Origin: Datura wrightii
Taxonomy: Eukaryota > Streptophyta > Magnoliopsida > Solanales > Solanaceae
Reading direction: 5' to 3'
Assembly (NCBI GenBank): GCA_035772735.1
Contig: JASDFA010000010.1
Location: forward strand, 122,398,501 to 122,462,500
DNA length: 64,000 nt
This document shows, piece by piece, positions 12,420 to 24,499 of this stretch (position 1 is its first letter; each line of letters starts with the position of its first letter). Position numbers and translations under genes: made by a program. The notes below the pieces were generated by a model. That model had not been told where the DNA came from. It did no database searches and saw only the letters and a program-made list of their open reading frames with translations.

Positions 12420-13101
12420 CTTATAGGTTAATTTCTGCCCCTTCTTGTTATTTACTTCCAGTTCTTTATTAGCTTCTATTCAGTCTTATTTACTGCCTTA
12501 CATATTCTGTACATACTGTACCGACGCCCAACTATGGGGCGCTTCATACATGCATGTAGGTTCAGACAGATAGGTTTCAGGGTCTCCTAGCAGCTGTTCA
12601 GAGTCAGCAGTTCGGCCAGTTCCTTTCGTTCAGAGTTGCCAAGTTGTAAAGGTTATCTATTTTCTAATTGTTTAGCATTTGTTTAAGTCGGGGCCTTGTC
12701 CCGACCAATATCTTCACTCCTAGAGGCTTGCATATGAAGTATTTTGTTAGTTGGTTGTTGTTGGCTATGTGGGGCCCATGTAAGTCTTATTTTATGTGTT
12801 AGCCATGTGGGGCCTAGTATAGCTGCTTATTTTCCTTTTCTTGATAACTAGACAGCATGGTGGTCTTACCAGCCATCATAAGATTCTTATTAATGTTATA
12901 TTGGCTGGGTTAGCTGTTTTCTTTTTCAGGTGTTGGGTGGCCTTGTCGGCCCAAGACTGTGTTTACAACTGAGATATAATAGATTATTTTCTTAATTTTG
13001 AGTAGCTAGTATGAACCAGAGGTGCCTATGCCCAGCCAGGTCAGTCCATATTCCAGTATGACATTAGGTGCCAGTCATGCCTCCTAAGGTGGGGCGTGAG
13101 A
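12420..13101 (+). repeat. TK4 3' LTR (left boundary approximate)
   Basis: Recognised by alignment with the inner 700 bases of the TK3 LTR on the opposite strand: the GTACCGACGCCC...GGGGCGC block (12518-12542), the GGGGCCTTGTCCCGACC block (12690-12710), GACAGCATGGTGGTCTTACC (12850-12870) and the terminal GGGGCGTGAGA. The left edge is not visible. Confidence 0.72.
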
Positions 13102-13118
13102 AAATCGACGCGACAATA

Positions 13119-13136
13119 TGGTGACTCTGTTGGGGA
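13119..13136 (+). other. TAT1 primer-binding site, tRNA-Arg type
   Basis: TGGTGACTCTGTTGGGGA lies three bases after the LTR end. It resembles the complement of the 3' end of plant tRNA-Arg (TGGCGACTCCACTGGGGA) with four mismatches. A tRNA-Arg primer is known for Ogre elements. Confidence 0.75.
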
Positions 13137-13993
13137 TTTTAGATTCTAACCATATTGGTTTTATTTTTATGTTGGGAATTTTGATTTCTTTCCTTTTGCT
13201 AAATGATTTTATTTTCCTTGCATGTTTATTGCCATAATTAATCTATATTTATTTGCTGAATATATTCATCTTTACTTATTTGATTTATTTCCATGATGAA
13301 TCCTTTTTTCTTTTCCCTTTATTTGATTTTATTTAATAATTTACCGTGTTTAATCCCTTTCACTTTTTCTATTTTTTTTTTTGTTTAGTTGATTAGTTTT
13401 CTTATGCAAGCCTTTTCCCTTTATTACCCATTATCTCTTCAAACACGAAGTTACTAATGATTTTCTTTCATTTTTCATATGTATTATGTAATTTGTAAAT
13501 CTCAACTACTTGTCTAAGTGTTAATGTTTTCCATAAACTGTCATTTATGCTTATATCTTCCTCCACTTGGAACCTCTTTTTTTAAAAAAATCTTTTGGAA
13601 CGGTTGCGTGGTCACACGGACGTTCATTTTTAAAACACCTATGTTGGAAAATGTCTCATGGATCGGTCGATAAAAAGTGTGTCGACAGTCATGAGCCTTC
13701 CCACTCTCAAGTTTTCCGCTTGAGGGAATCATATCTAAACCTACTCTCATTCTTAGAGCTTTACCGTATAATCCTTTACTAACGAATGTATATTTTCTTA
13801 AACCTAAGATGTCTTGACACCCAAGGTGTGCCAAGGAAAATAGCGAAACCTTTCCCTAAGTCCCAAGGGATTTCTAATCTCGAAAAGGGCGTTTTCATCA
13901 AAACTATGTGCATTTAAGAGAAAATATGGTTGAGTGTTGTCATTTTGCTCCTGGGTGGGTAGATTAGTCTAAAATTTTTGTGATGTTGGTATA
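13137..13993 (+). other. TAT1 leader, non-coding
   Basis: AT-rich sequence with no convincing open frame, between the primer site and ORF1. Long leaders are usual in Tat/Ogre elements. Confidence 0.5.
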
Positions 13994-15607
13994 ATGAGTC
14001 TTCCTACATCATACCCCAGATTTAGCATGATTCGGTATGTTTCTTCAACAATGAAATCCTGGTGGATCGACTTAGGCAAATATGGTCAAAGAGAAGTAAG
14101 GAAAGTGTTGGGACACTTGCCTTCCCTCATGAAAATAACCCCTTGTAAAGAACTCATCGAAGCTGCCATAACATTTTGGGATGACACACATTATATGTTT
14201 AGATTTGGTGAGGTCGAGATGAGTCCACTCTTAGAGGAAATTGGAGGTTATGTGGAGAATGTTAGTCTACGCTGGAGGAACAGAAAATGGCAAAGGGCTG
14301 AAGTTATCATACCTAAGAGTGTCACTCTAGAAGACATTCATGATATGCTGGGACTACAAGGGCGGCATCTTGTGGCCTATGTTGTAAAAGATAGAATCAC
14401 AGGTTCCTATTTATATGATAAATTCATCCACAATGAGGCTCGGAAGACTTATGAAATCGAGAGTTCAGATCCTAGCTCAGGGTTAGCAAGAGAATATTTG
14501 CATTCATAGTTTATTTCTTGGGATTGATGGTCTTCCCGCGAGGAGTTGAGGAAGACATACACATTTATCTTGTTTTGGTCGCCCACGCTTTATGAAATGG
14601 TGTTGATAAAGGGCCTTGTATGATTGTCCCTGTGATTATAGCAGATATTTATCGAGCCTTGGGAAAATGCAAAAAAAGGGGCCAAACGTTTTGAAAGTTG
14701 CTACTTATTACAGCAGATGTGGTTAATTGAACATTTGCAAAATGTTAGGGGCAAATTAACATTACTCAAACCCACTGAAACATAGCACATTGTTGCACAT
14801 GAAACTAGAGTCACCATGGGGGTTAAGAATATTAAAAGGTATAACGAGGTGGAGAAGTGGGGGCTGATGCTGAGTGCTTTGATAGAAGATTTAGTACAAT
14901 GGATGTTTGATTGGTTCCCTAGTTCGTACTTTGAGACATATACCAACTATCATTGTTATATAGTCTTGATTGGACTCCATGGCCTTCATCCTTATGCCCC
15001 AATGAGAGTGATGAGACAAGAAGAAAGAAGAAAAATCATATCTAGAGTTACTGATATGAGTGTTAATCTAGTAGATTATGAGGATGACAAGATTCCCGAT
15101 GCCACCTACCTCGCCAAGATATGGATGAAGAAAATGATCCTTGATGGAAAAAGCATTGAAGTAGACAGGTACCAAGCAGGCTACGTTGTTGGCTACATTG
15201 AGTGGTTACATGCAGATTTAGCGGGAGAGGGTGTAAGAAGCCTCAACCAAGGCAAGCACGTGGCCGACAAAAAGGCACATGCACAAACCCTCTATCGTCG
15301 CCTGAAGAGAAAGGTATCTGATTCTGAGGCCTATCACCAACAATTACATGATGACAATGCTAAAGAAATTGCTAAGATGGTCAAAGAACTGGAATACTTG
15401 TAAGATCACGCTTTAGACTTAGAAGAAAGGATACAAGAGTTGCGCGATGAATTCAACAAACATGGGGAAGAATGTCTTAGTGGGGAAGCCTTGGGAGACA
15501 ATTGAGCATTGGCCTATCTCCTATCTAGTCATCATTATTTTGATAAAGTTTTGAAGGATCCAAATAAAGCAAACCCCGATGATGAAGTGTTTAGGATTTT
15601 AGTTTAA
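13994..15607 (+). pseudogene. TAT1 ORF1, plant-mobile-domain-like protein with coiled-coil tail
   Basis: One frame of 537 codons with in-frame stops, among them 14507-14509 and 15401-15403. The N-terminal half contains a T-F-W-D-D-T-H-Y-M-F-R-F-G-E-V-E stretch (about 14170-14220) and then P-L-L-E-E-I-G-G-Y. This is the signature I associate with the plant mobile domain found in the extra ORF upstream of gag in Tat/Ogre elements. The middle has a V-M-R-Q-E-E-R-R-K segment near 15010-15040. The C-terminal part (15270-15480) is charged and looks like a coiled coil (L-Y-R-R-L-K-R-K-V, then E-E-R-I-Q-E-L-R-D). The function is unknown. The family assignment is from memory; the frame continuity is directly visible. 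Confidence 0.7.
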
Positions 15608-15911
15608 TATTATTTTATTTAGTCATTTTCTTGTATTTGCAATAATTCTATCTTAATAAAGATTTATTTCCTTTTGGGTTTATTTTTGGAGAAAAATGAC
15701 AATACTTAATTAGATCTATTTCAAATTTGTTAGGCCTACCTCTGGCAAAAAAGAGGCTCCAAAACTAGGAAATGCGTCAACATGTTTATTTATCGTCCAG
15801 TCTTTACTTTAAAATAGTATGATTTCTGACATCTCTTACTAACTTTTACTTTGTTTGTTGTTTATTTTATTTTTTTCCTTTTCCCAAAGGTTGATCTGTG
15901 CAATCTGGCTT
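15608..15911 (+). other. TAT1 spacer between ORF1 and gag
   Basis: AT-rich, no open frame, interrupted at 15911 by TK2 and resuming at about 34712. Confidence 0.5.
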
Positions 15912-18524
15912 TGTCACTACCCGAACGGAGGCCTGGATCGTAGACACAGGACAAGGGACCCTGAGAGACCCCAAGTCAACCCATGGCATAAGCATTCACT
16001 AACTCATTCAATAAACATGAAGAAACACAATCATAAACTCAGCGGAAGTCTAACTTAACATAACAAAAGAATGAACATCTGAAGCTGAATACACGCCTAA
16101 GTATGATAAGCCTCTAATCTGGACGAGCTGATTGGACAATACCCCCAAGTAGCTCAATAATACTGAAACTGAAAATACAATCAAGATAACTGAAAGTCTA
16201 GTCCTCGAAAGATGAGGACTCACCAATTAAGAAGGTACTGACACTGATAAGCGACTACGAATGGGGATGAACCTGAGGACTGGATCCTGCATCATGAAAC
16301 GATGAAGCATAGAAAGTACGTGGTCAATACGTAGAATGTACCGAGTATGCAAGGTAAGTAAAATCGCCTAAATAAAACAAATCATTTCTTTTAAAACCAT
16401 TCATACATAACATAAGCTTTCAAAAATAAATAGGAGACTGCATGCATTCATTCTCAAATTGTACTCTTATCATAACGTGTCCATGCATAGCTTTAGAAAT
16501 ATCATAACAGACTCGAATGACTCAAAGCTAAAACATAACATTTATATCAAAACTGAACAATTAGTCAAACCTTGCTTTATGAACAGGCATGCATATGATA
16601 ATGATCATGAGTAATGGATATGCGAATTCGAATGATATATATAGTGGGAGACTCGTCACTTAACCGACATACAATGATAGAGCTTATGTGGTCCCGACTA
16701 GCCGTCCAAAATCTTGCAAGGCTAAGGACACTACCATGATATTGATATCAAGCTCATGGGCCATTAAGGCCGGGGATAGCTTACAAGGGAGGTGCCAAAT
16801 ATAATAGAATCAACCTACGTTGGCGCGTAGTTCTGGGGCATAGGGTTGTCGACCCTTAGCCAACTCGGTGCTAGACTCTTCTCCCAAAATATGCAATACT
16901 CTACATCGTATATAATGAAGCTCAACATTGTCTATTGACGAAGCTCAACTCAAAATCATGCATAGACTGGAATGAAAATGAAGCTCAACATGGTCCTTCG
17001 ACAAAGCTCACTAATGAAATAATGCATAGACTGGAATGAAAATGATGCTCAACATGGTCCTTCGACAAAGCTCAATGGTGCCATACATCTCAATTATAAA
17101 TTCATGCATATGAGAAGCTTTATTTCAAAACATACCACAAGCTCAATCATAGGTGGGAGCATCTACTCCTAATCATGTGGTAAGCTACATGTAGAAGTAT
17201 ATACTCGACATACCACAAGCTAGAATTTATAATAAGGATTGGGAAATTTCTCTTTAAACAATGTGGTAAGCATATGTTGGGAAAATCATCACATTAATCA
17301 ACATGTGGGTATTACCCAAAGCTATATCATTCCAGAACCCAATCGATTCATTTAGGAAACAACATCAAAATCATGGGTAGTTTTAGTAACATGCTTCTCA
17401 TCATCAACTTCATCACCACTACACATTTACCATAAATCACTCCTTTTATGAAATCTTCACCCATGGGCGTTTTAGATTCAATTTTTTTAGAAAAACAAAT
17501 TTCATAAGAGAAACAAGTTAGAATCCGCTCAAGCTTCGTAAATCATTAATATCAACTCAATCTAATCATACCCATGAATAGAGATATAAAAATCATGTAA
17601 CTGATCAAAATCCCATAATTGGTTATTCATAATTTAACACTAATTGATAGGAATTGGGCATGGGTGTGGAAGGAAGACACCCATTAAAACCCTACATACC
17701 TTGAAATGAGGAATTCTATCAGCCTTCAATTGCCTAAGATCAGATTCCAATGAAAACCTTGAATTTGGCCTTGAATCACCTCCTTCAAGCCTTCAACCTT
17801 GCATGCATGGGGAGTATGCACTTAGAATAAGTCTTACCCTATTAAACCCTTCAAAACGAGTCCTAAACGATGTAGTATAGAGACTTAGTACTAGGAAATA
17901 ACATAAATGCCCTTAATGAATTCGTTGAAAACTGATCACTTGACCAAACAACGGCTGAACCAATGGGTCGTTGGAGGATACCACGACCCGTGGTATCTAC
18001 CCATGCTATGAACTTCCCCAGTCATATCTTGGAATCAAACCACGGACAAACAGGATGAGTCGTTCTAGACTCCAATGGGTCATTGAACTAGTCGTTGATT
18101 GCTCCCCCCGAGCCTTCTGAACTTCTATCCAACGAGCCTCAACATGGCTCATCATACGCTTCAATAGGTCGTGGTTTCTATCCGTTCTTTCTCACTGAGA
18201 TATTGGCTCCCTTACCATGACTACCCAGAACGAGTCGTTGCAAGCCACAACAATTCATTGCATGACCCATCGTACCTTCCTACTGCCAAGTCTACTTCCT
18301 ACCACCACAACAAACGACGGCTCGTGGTTACTTACCACGGGTCGTTGAATCAACCGTTGCTTACCTCTGGTACCTAACCACCTGAACCCACGACCACCAA
18401 CGACGGCCCGTGGTTACTTACCACGGGTCGTGGTACCTATCGTCCTGTAATCTTTTTCCCAACTTACAACAGTTTTGCCTTTTAACTTCTTGGGTCTACT
18501 CCTAAGCACTTCCGGGGTATTACA
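15912..18524 (-). repeat. TK2 3' LTR (left)
   Basis: Pairs with 23611-24499 plus 32965-34706. It starts on the minus strand with TGTAATACCCCGGAAG (plus end 18524). A class-ii array of CCACGGGTCGTGG/CAACGACCCGTTG words lies at 17940-18445. A possible TATA (CTATACTAC, minus) lies near 17870-17885. Confidence 0.9.
17940..18445 (-). promoter_or_regulatory. TK2 LTR class-ii GC-rich array
   Basis: At least eight degenerate copies of a palindrome-like word with core ACGAxCCGT or ACGGGTCGT, flanked by CCA/TGG or CAA/TTG, in both orientations. The corresponding stretch in the right LTR is 34140-34615. Related words occur in the TK5 LTR and, with TA flanks, in AT2 and AT4. Confidence 0.6.
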
Positions 18525-18559
18525 ATATCTCCCCCTTGGGAACATTCATCCTCGAATGT
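18525..18559 (-). other. TK2 polypurine tract and AGGA-loop hairpin
   Basis: The minus strand reads a 7-base stem arm ACATTCG, loop AGGA, arm TGAATGT (18542-18559, one G-T wobble), then a purine run CCCAAGGGGGAGATAT directly before the LTR. The run is where plus-strand DNA synthesis would be primed. Confidence 0.75.
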
Positions 18560-18769
18560 AGGAAACAAGAAACAAACAGAAACATATAATTTATCATACT
18601 CCAATGCTGATTATTTTAACCGAAATTTCACGGAATGACTACCTCCGAAAAGAACTACATAGCTGAACTAAATTTAGGCATCACATGCATTTATCAAAAC
18701 ATAATTCAAACTTGTGCACATGAATTGAACTTGGAAACTGATTAGAGAATTAGGGCAAAAACTGATACC

Positions 18770-21700
18770 TCAAGTCGGAACTAAGCCGGTAGAGAACAAA
18801 GGTGGGTATCTAGATATCACGTCTACTTCGGCCTCCCACGTAGCTTCTTCAACATGCTGATTCCTTCATAAAACCTTAACTGAAGCTACCTCTTTGTTCC
18901 TCAGCCTTCAAACTTGTCAATCCAAAATTTCAACCAGAATTTCTTCATAACTGAGGCTATCTTTCACACCAATCCTGTCTATCGAAACCACCAAGGTTGG
19001 ATCACCCAAGCACTTCTTCAAAAGCGACACATGTAAGACGGGATGAACCGAAGATAACTCCGATGGTAAGTCCAAGTCATACGCCACCTTACCAACTCTT
19101 TTCACAATCTGGTAGGGACCAACATAACGGGCACTGAGTTTCCCATTCTTCCTAAACCACATGACTTCCTTCATGGGGGACACTTTTAAAAATACCCATT
19201 CGTCGACATCAAACTCCAAATCTCTTCTCCTCACATCAGCATACGATTTCTGACGACTCTAAGCGGTTTTCAACCGGTCCCTTATCAACTGAACCTTCAC
19301 CATCGCCTCATGAACCGAATTCGGTCCTATCATAGCTGCCTCACCAACCTCAAACCATCTGATGGGAGATCTACATCTTCGCCCGTACAGAGCCTTGAAC
19401 GGTGCCATTTGGATACTAGAGTGGTAATTGTTATTATAAGCAAACTCAATCAGAGGAAAATGATCATCCCAACTACCTGTAAAATCCATAACACATGCCC
19501 TCAACATGTCTTTAAGGGTCTGGATTATTCGCTCAGTTTGATCATCCATTGGCGGATGAAAGGCCATGCTGAGCTTGACTTGAGTCCCGAGTCCCTTCTG
19601 AATAGACCTTCAAAATTGAGAGGTAAACTGGGTGCCTCTATCTGAAATAATGGACAAAGGCACTCAATGCAACCAAACTAACTCCCATATGTATAACTTG
19701 GCATAATCCTCTGCTAAGTCGGTAGTTTTGACCGGTAGAAAATGAGCCGCCTTAGTCAACCTATCCACAATAACCCAAATAGAGTCATATTGCCTACGAG
19801 TCCGGGGTAAGCCTGTAATGAAGTCCATATTGATCACTTCCCACTTCCAAGTGGGGATGGTAATATCCTGAAGTACGCCTCCGGGTCTTTGATGATCGAA
19901 TTTCACTTGCTGACAGTTTGGACATTTCGCTACAAACTCCGCAATATCATTCTTCATACCATCCCACCAATAGATTTCTTGCAATTCCTAGTACATCTTC
20001 GTGGATCCTGGATGAATAGAATATCTGGTACCATGTGCCTCATGTAATATCCGAATTCTCAAATCATCAACATCTGGGACACATACACGACCCTTATATC
20101 ATAGCACACCATCTCCCCCTTGGGAGAAAACCTCCACCTATTGACTCTGCACTGCCTCCTTTAGTTTCCTCAAAATTGGATCCTCGTTTTGCCTAGACTT
20201 AACCTCAACTACCAAGGAAAATTCTGACCCGTTATGTATAATAACACCGCCATCGGTTGAGTCGATCAATCTAACTCCCAGCCTTGTGAGCCGGTGGACA
20301 TACTTCACCAATTCCTTATTTCCTTCATTCACGTGGGACACACTTTCCATGGAGAGTCTACTAAGCGCATCTGAAACAACATTAGCTTTGCCCGGGTGGT
20401 AAAGGACACTCATGTCATAGTCCTTAAGTAATTCCAACCACCTCCTTTTGCCAAAGATTTAGATCCTTCTGGGTGAACACATACTGCAAGCTCTTGTGAT
20501 TCTTAAATACATCCACATGGACCCCATAAAAGTAATGTCGCCATATCTTCGATGCAAACACCACCGCAGCCAACTCAAGATCATGGGTCATGTAATTCTT
20601 TTCATGAACCTTCAGTTGTCTCGAGGCGTACGCTCTTACCTTCCCACATTGCATCAACACACATCCCAGTCCGACTCTCGAAGCATCACAATAGACAACA
20701 AAGCCATCGGTACCCTCGGGTAATGTCAACACTGGTGCTGAGGTGAGTCGGACCTTCAACTCTTGGAAGCTTTTCTCACAAACATCCGACCATTGAAATT
20801 TCACCTTTTTCTGGGTCAACTTAGTCAAAGGCACTGCAATGGATGAGAAACCCTCAACAGACCTCTGGTAGTAGCCTTCTAAGCCCAAGAAACTCTGAAT
20901 ATCTGAAGGATTCACCGGTCTGGGCCAATTCTTCACAGCCTCAATTTTCTGCGAATCTACTTTTATGCCTTCGCTAGACACCACATGGCCCAAGAATGCC
21001 ACGGAGTCCAACCAAAACTCACACTTGTTGAACTTTTCATACAATTGGCGATCCTTGAGGGTTTGAAGAACTACTCTTAAGTGAGAGACATGCTCTTCCT
21101 CGCTCTGAGAGCATATTAAGATGTCATCGATGAACACAATCACAAACATGTCCAAATATGGCTTGAATACCCTGTTCATCAAGTCCATAAAAGCTGTAGG
21201 AGCATTCGTTAGTCCAAAACACATAACTACTAACTCGTAATGACAATACCGTGTTCTGAACACCGTCTTTGGGATATCACTCTCTCGAACTCTAAGTTGA
21301 TGATACCCAGATCTGAGATCTACCTTTGAGAAACACTTAGCACCCTAAAGCTGATCAAACAAATCATCAATCCTGGGTAAGGGGTACCTATTCTTGATAG
21401 TGACTTTGTTCAACTACCGATAATCAATGCACATACGAAGGGAACCATCTTTCTTTCGAACAAATAAAACTGGTGCACCCTATGGAGACTAGCTCGGTCT
21501 AATGAAGCCCTTATCTAGTAAATCCTTTAACTGATCCTTCAACTCTTTTAACTTGGCTGGGGCCATCATGTAGGGAGGAATAGATATAGGCTGCAGATCG
21601 AGAAGAAGGTCAATACCAAAATTAATCTCCCACTCGGGAGGAATACCTAGAAAATCATCAGGAAAGACCTCTGGATACTCACACACTACTGGAACTAACT

Positions 21701-22160
21701 CGATAGTCGGGTTTTTGGACTCAACATCCTTGACCCTAACCAAATAATACATGCAACCCTTAGAAATCATCTTCCTAGCCTTGAGGTAGGAAACAAAGTG
21801 AACTACAGGCACAACTGAACTACCCTTCCATTCTAAGACTGGCTCACTCGGAAATTTGAACTCTACTAACCGGGTCCTACAATTAATGGAAGCATAACAA
21901 GCATACAACCAATCCATGCCGAGAATAACGTCGAAACCGGTCATGGCTAACTCTATCAGGTCTGCTGAGGTGACCTTATGGAGGACCAAGACCGAGCAAT
22001 CTCTATACACCTGTCTAGCTATAACTGAGTCACCTATAGGAGTAGAAACTGAAAAGGATTCTGACAAGACATTAGGACTAACTCCAAAGCTATTGGCTAT
22101 ATGAGGTGTCACAAAGGACAAGGTGGCCCCTGGATCTAACAGTGCATAAACATCAACATA
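18770..22160 (-). pseudogene. pol: TK2 pol: protease, RT, RNase H, integrase, chromodomain (broken)
   Basis: Protease keeps D-P-G-A-T (about 22120-22140). RT keeps the F-I-D-D box in V-F-I-D-D-I-L (about 21125). RNase H keeps Y-C-D-A-S but reads K-N-H-K-S where TK3 has T-D-H-K-S. A frameshift near 20430-20445 joins RNase H to the next part. Integrase shows C-P-N-C, M-D-F, and Q-T-E-R with the catalytic Glu. The tail after the stop at 18917 still reads as a chromodomain (V-A-S-V-K-V-L, then a TGA where TK3 has Trp, then A-T-W-E-A-E) and ends at 18770. Many in-frame stops occur, including 19664, 19259 and 20138. The element is dead for self-transposition. Confidence 0.9.
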
Positions 22161-23404
22161 GAATACTCATAACATACCAGTAACCACATCTGGGGAGACC
22201 TCCTGCTCCTGATGGGATGCTAGGGCATAGAATCTATTCTGGCGCTGACTGCCAGCTGCATTAGTAGATGCCCCCTGATGTGCTGAGCAAGGGGGTGGGG
22301 CTACTGGGCCACGACCCCTAACCTAATCCTGTCTCGCTGCTAGGCAATCTCTAAGAATGTTTCCTAGTTGCCCACACCCGAAACACGCACCCGAACCTGC
22401 CAAGCACTAGCCTGCATGCCCTCGGCCACATCTGCTACAAGCTGGAACACCTTAAACTATGGGCCTCCTGCTCTGACCCCTTGAGCCTGATGCTCGTCCT
22501 CTCTGATCATGCCTAGGGCGAGATGGCACACTCAAGGCTGATGAAGCTAGGGCGGAAGATCTCTGGTGGGTCTGCTAATGGTGCCCACCTCCTAACTTAA
22601 GCTGAGGAAATCTGTGATCAGTCCTGACCCTCTTGGCCTCTCTCTCTCTCGAATGTGCCGGCTCCATCTGCAGGGCATACAACACCATTTGAGGAAAGTC
22701 CATGTCCTGATTGAGCATAGAATCCTGCATTCCTTATCCAAGTAACCTGCTATCCCATGCACAAACCTGCTCACTCACGCCCTCTAGTCAGTCACTAACT
22801 CAGGAGCATACTTCGATAGGTCGGTGAACTCAAGGGAATAGTCTAGTACTGTCATCCTCCCCTGCTTCAGGTTCACAAACTCTGCTGCTTTTAGCTCCCT
22901 CATCTCCTGAGGGAAGAATCGATCGAGGAATGCAACCTGAAACTCCTCCCATGTGACCGGACCTGCTCCAACAACCCTACTGTCCTTCCATTAACGGAAC
23001 CAGATATCTGCAACCCCCTTCAACTGGTAGGAGGCCAACTCTAAGCACTCAAAACTACTCACCCCCATGACCTGGGTGATCTTGATAACCTCATGCATGA
23101 ACTCATATGGGTCCTTATTTACCTTGGCCCCAAGAAACTCCGGCGGGTTCATCCTCAAGAAGTCCCTGACTCGAGTAGCCGCTGCACTGCCATTTTGTGA
23201 AACATGCGCAACAGCCTCCTGATTGACCTGAGCAGTCAAGGCCTGCGCAAGCATCTGGATAGCGGCCCGAAACTCAGTGTGGGTAGCTGGATCTGGTGCT
23301 TGAGGTTCCTAAACTGGTGGGACCTGCTGATGCCCATGACCCATGCCATCCTCGTGGCCTTCACCATCTCCATTTCTCCGTCCGTTCACTCTTTGAGGAG
23401 CCAT
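22161..23404 (-). pseudogene. gag: TK2 gag (broken)
   Basis: Starts at the ATG at 23404, with a TAG after about 30 codons (23309-23311). The clean part at 22991-23254 reads a capsid-like region with T-R-V-R-D-F-L and P-P-E-F-L-G. A frameshift near 22720 moves the C-terminal part to another frame. The nucleocapsid knuckle near 22375 reads C-x2-C-x4-N-x4-C: the zinc-binding His has become Asn. Gag and the 5' part of pol are in different frames in this copy. Confidence 0.85.
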
Positions 23405-23593
23405 ACTCTGCAATTGCGAATAGCACAAATTAGAGGGATAGAAAGACTCTTCATCGCATGACATAGATCATGAAAGATGGAAACATTTCCTGGAACATTT
23501 CATAGCCTCTTCGTCATAAGTGTGGCACACTTCACACTCATGAAAAAGACTCTACTTAACATGACTTTCAGACTCCCTAGGACACTTCAAACC

Positions 23594-23610
23594 TATGGCT
23601 CTACCAAGTT
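23594..23610 (-). other. TK2 primer-binding site, degraded
   Basis: The minus strand reads AAACTTGGTAGAGCCATAGG next to the LTR end. Compared with TK3 (AACTTGCTATCAGAGCAGG) it appears to be a damaged initiator-Met site with a small deletion. Confidence 0.55.
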
Positions 23611-24499
23611 TGTCACGACCCAAACGGAGGCCTGGATCGTATAAATGGGACAAAGGACCTCGAGAGACACCAAGTCAACCCATGGCATAAGCATTCAGTA
23701 ACTCAGTCAATAAACATGAAGAAACATAATCATAAACACAATGGAAGTCTAACTTAACATAACAATAGAATGAACATCTGAAGCTGAATACATGTCTAGG
23801 TCTGATAAGCCTCTAATCTGGATGAGCTGATGGGACAATACCCCCAACTAGCTCAATAATACTGAAATTGAAAATACAATCTAGATAACTGAAAGTCTAG
23901 TCCTCGAAAGATGAGGACTCACCAACCAAGCAGGTACTGACTCTGATAAGCGACTACGAACGGGGCTGAACATGAGGACTGGATCCTGCATCATGAAATG
24001 ATGCAGCATAGGAAGTATGCGGTCAGTACGTGGAATGTACCGAGTATGCAAGGTAAGTAAAACTGCTTAAATAAAATAAATCATTTCTTTTAAAATCATT
24101 CATACATATCATAAGCTTTCAAAAGTAAGTAGGAGACTACATGCATTCATTTTGAAATCATACTCTTATCATAACGTGTCCATGCGTAGCTTTAGAACAT
24201 CATAACAGACTCGAATGACTCAAAGCTAAAACATAACATTTATATCAAAACTGAACAATGAGTCAAACCTTTCTTTTTAAACATGCATGCATAAGATAAT
24301 GATCATGAGTAATGGATATGCAAATTCGAATGATATAGAACGTGGGAGACTCGTCACTTAACCGACATACCACGATAGAGATTATATGGTCCCAACTATT
24401 AAACTAAAGTGGGTAGAGCCATCCAAAACCTTTCCAGGGCTAAGGACACTACCATGATATCGATATCAAGCTCATGGGCCATTAAGGCCGAGGATAGCT

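Larger units (their letters stand above)
7751..13101 (+). mobile_element. TK4: decayed Tekay-type retrotransposon
   Basis: Plus-strand element bounded by a 5' LTR stump (7751-7879) and a 3' LTR (about 12420-13101) whose last 110 bases match the stump at most positions. A tRNA-Met primer site follows the stump, and integrase remnants lie at 9340-10200. The 5' LTR is cut at its left by AT4. The internal region is heavily deleted: only about 1.5 kb separates the primer site from integrase, against more than 3.5 kb in TK3. It lies at the end of the TAT1 5' LTR. Confidence 0.78.

Noticed and set aside
17940..18445. CRISPR-like look of regularly repeated palindromic words in LTRs
   Set aside because: Spacing is irregular, words are degenerate and inverted, and the context is a plant LTR; it is a promoter array.
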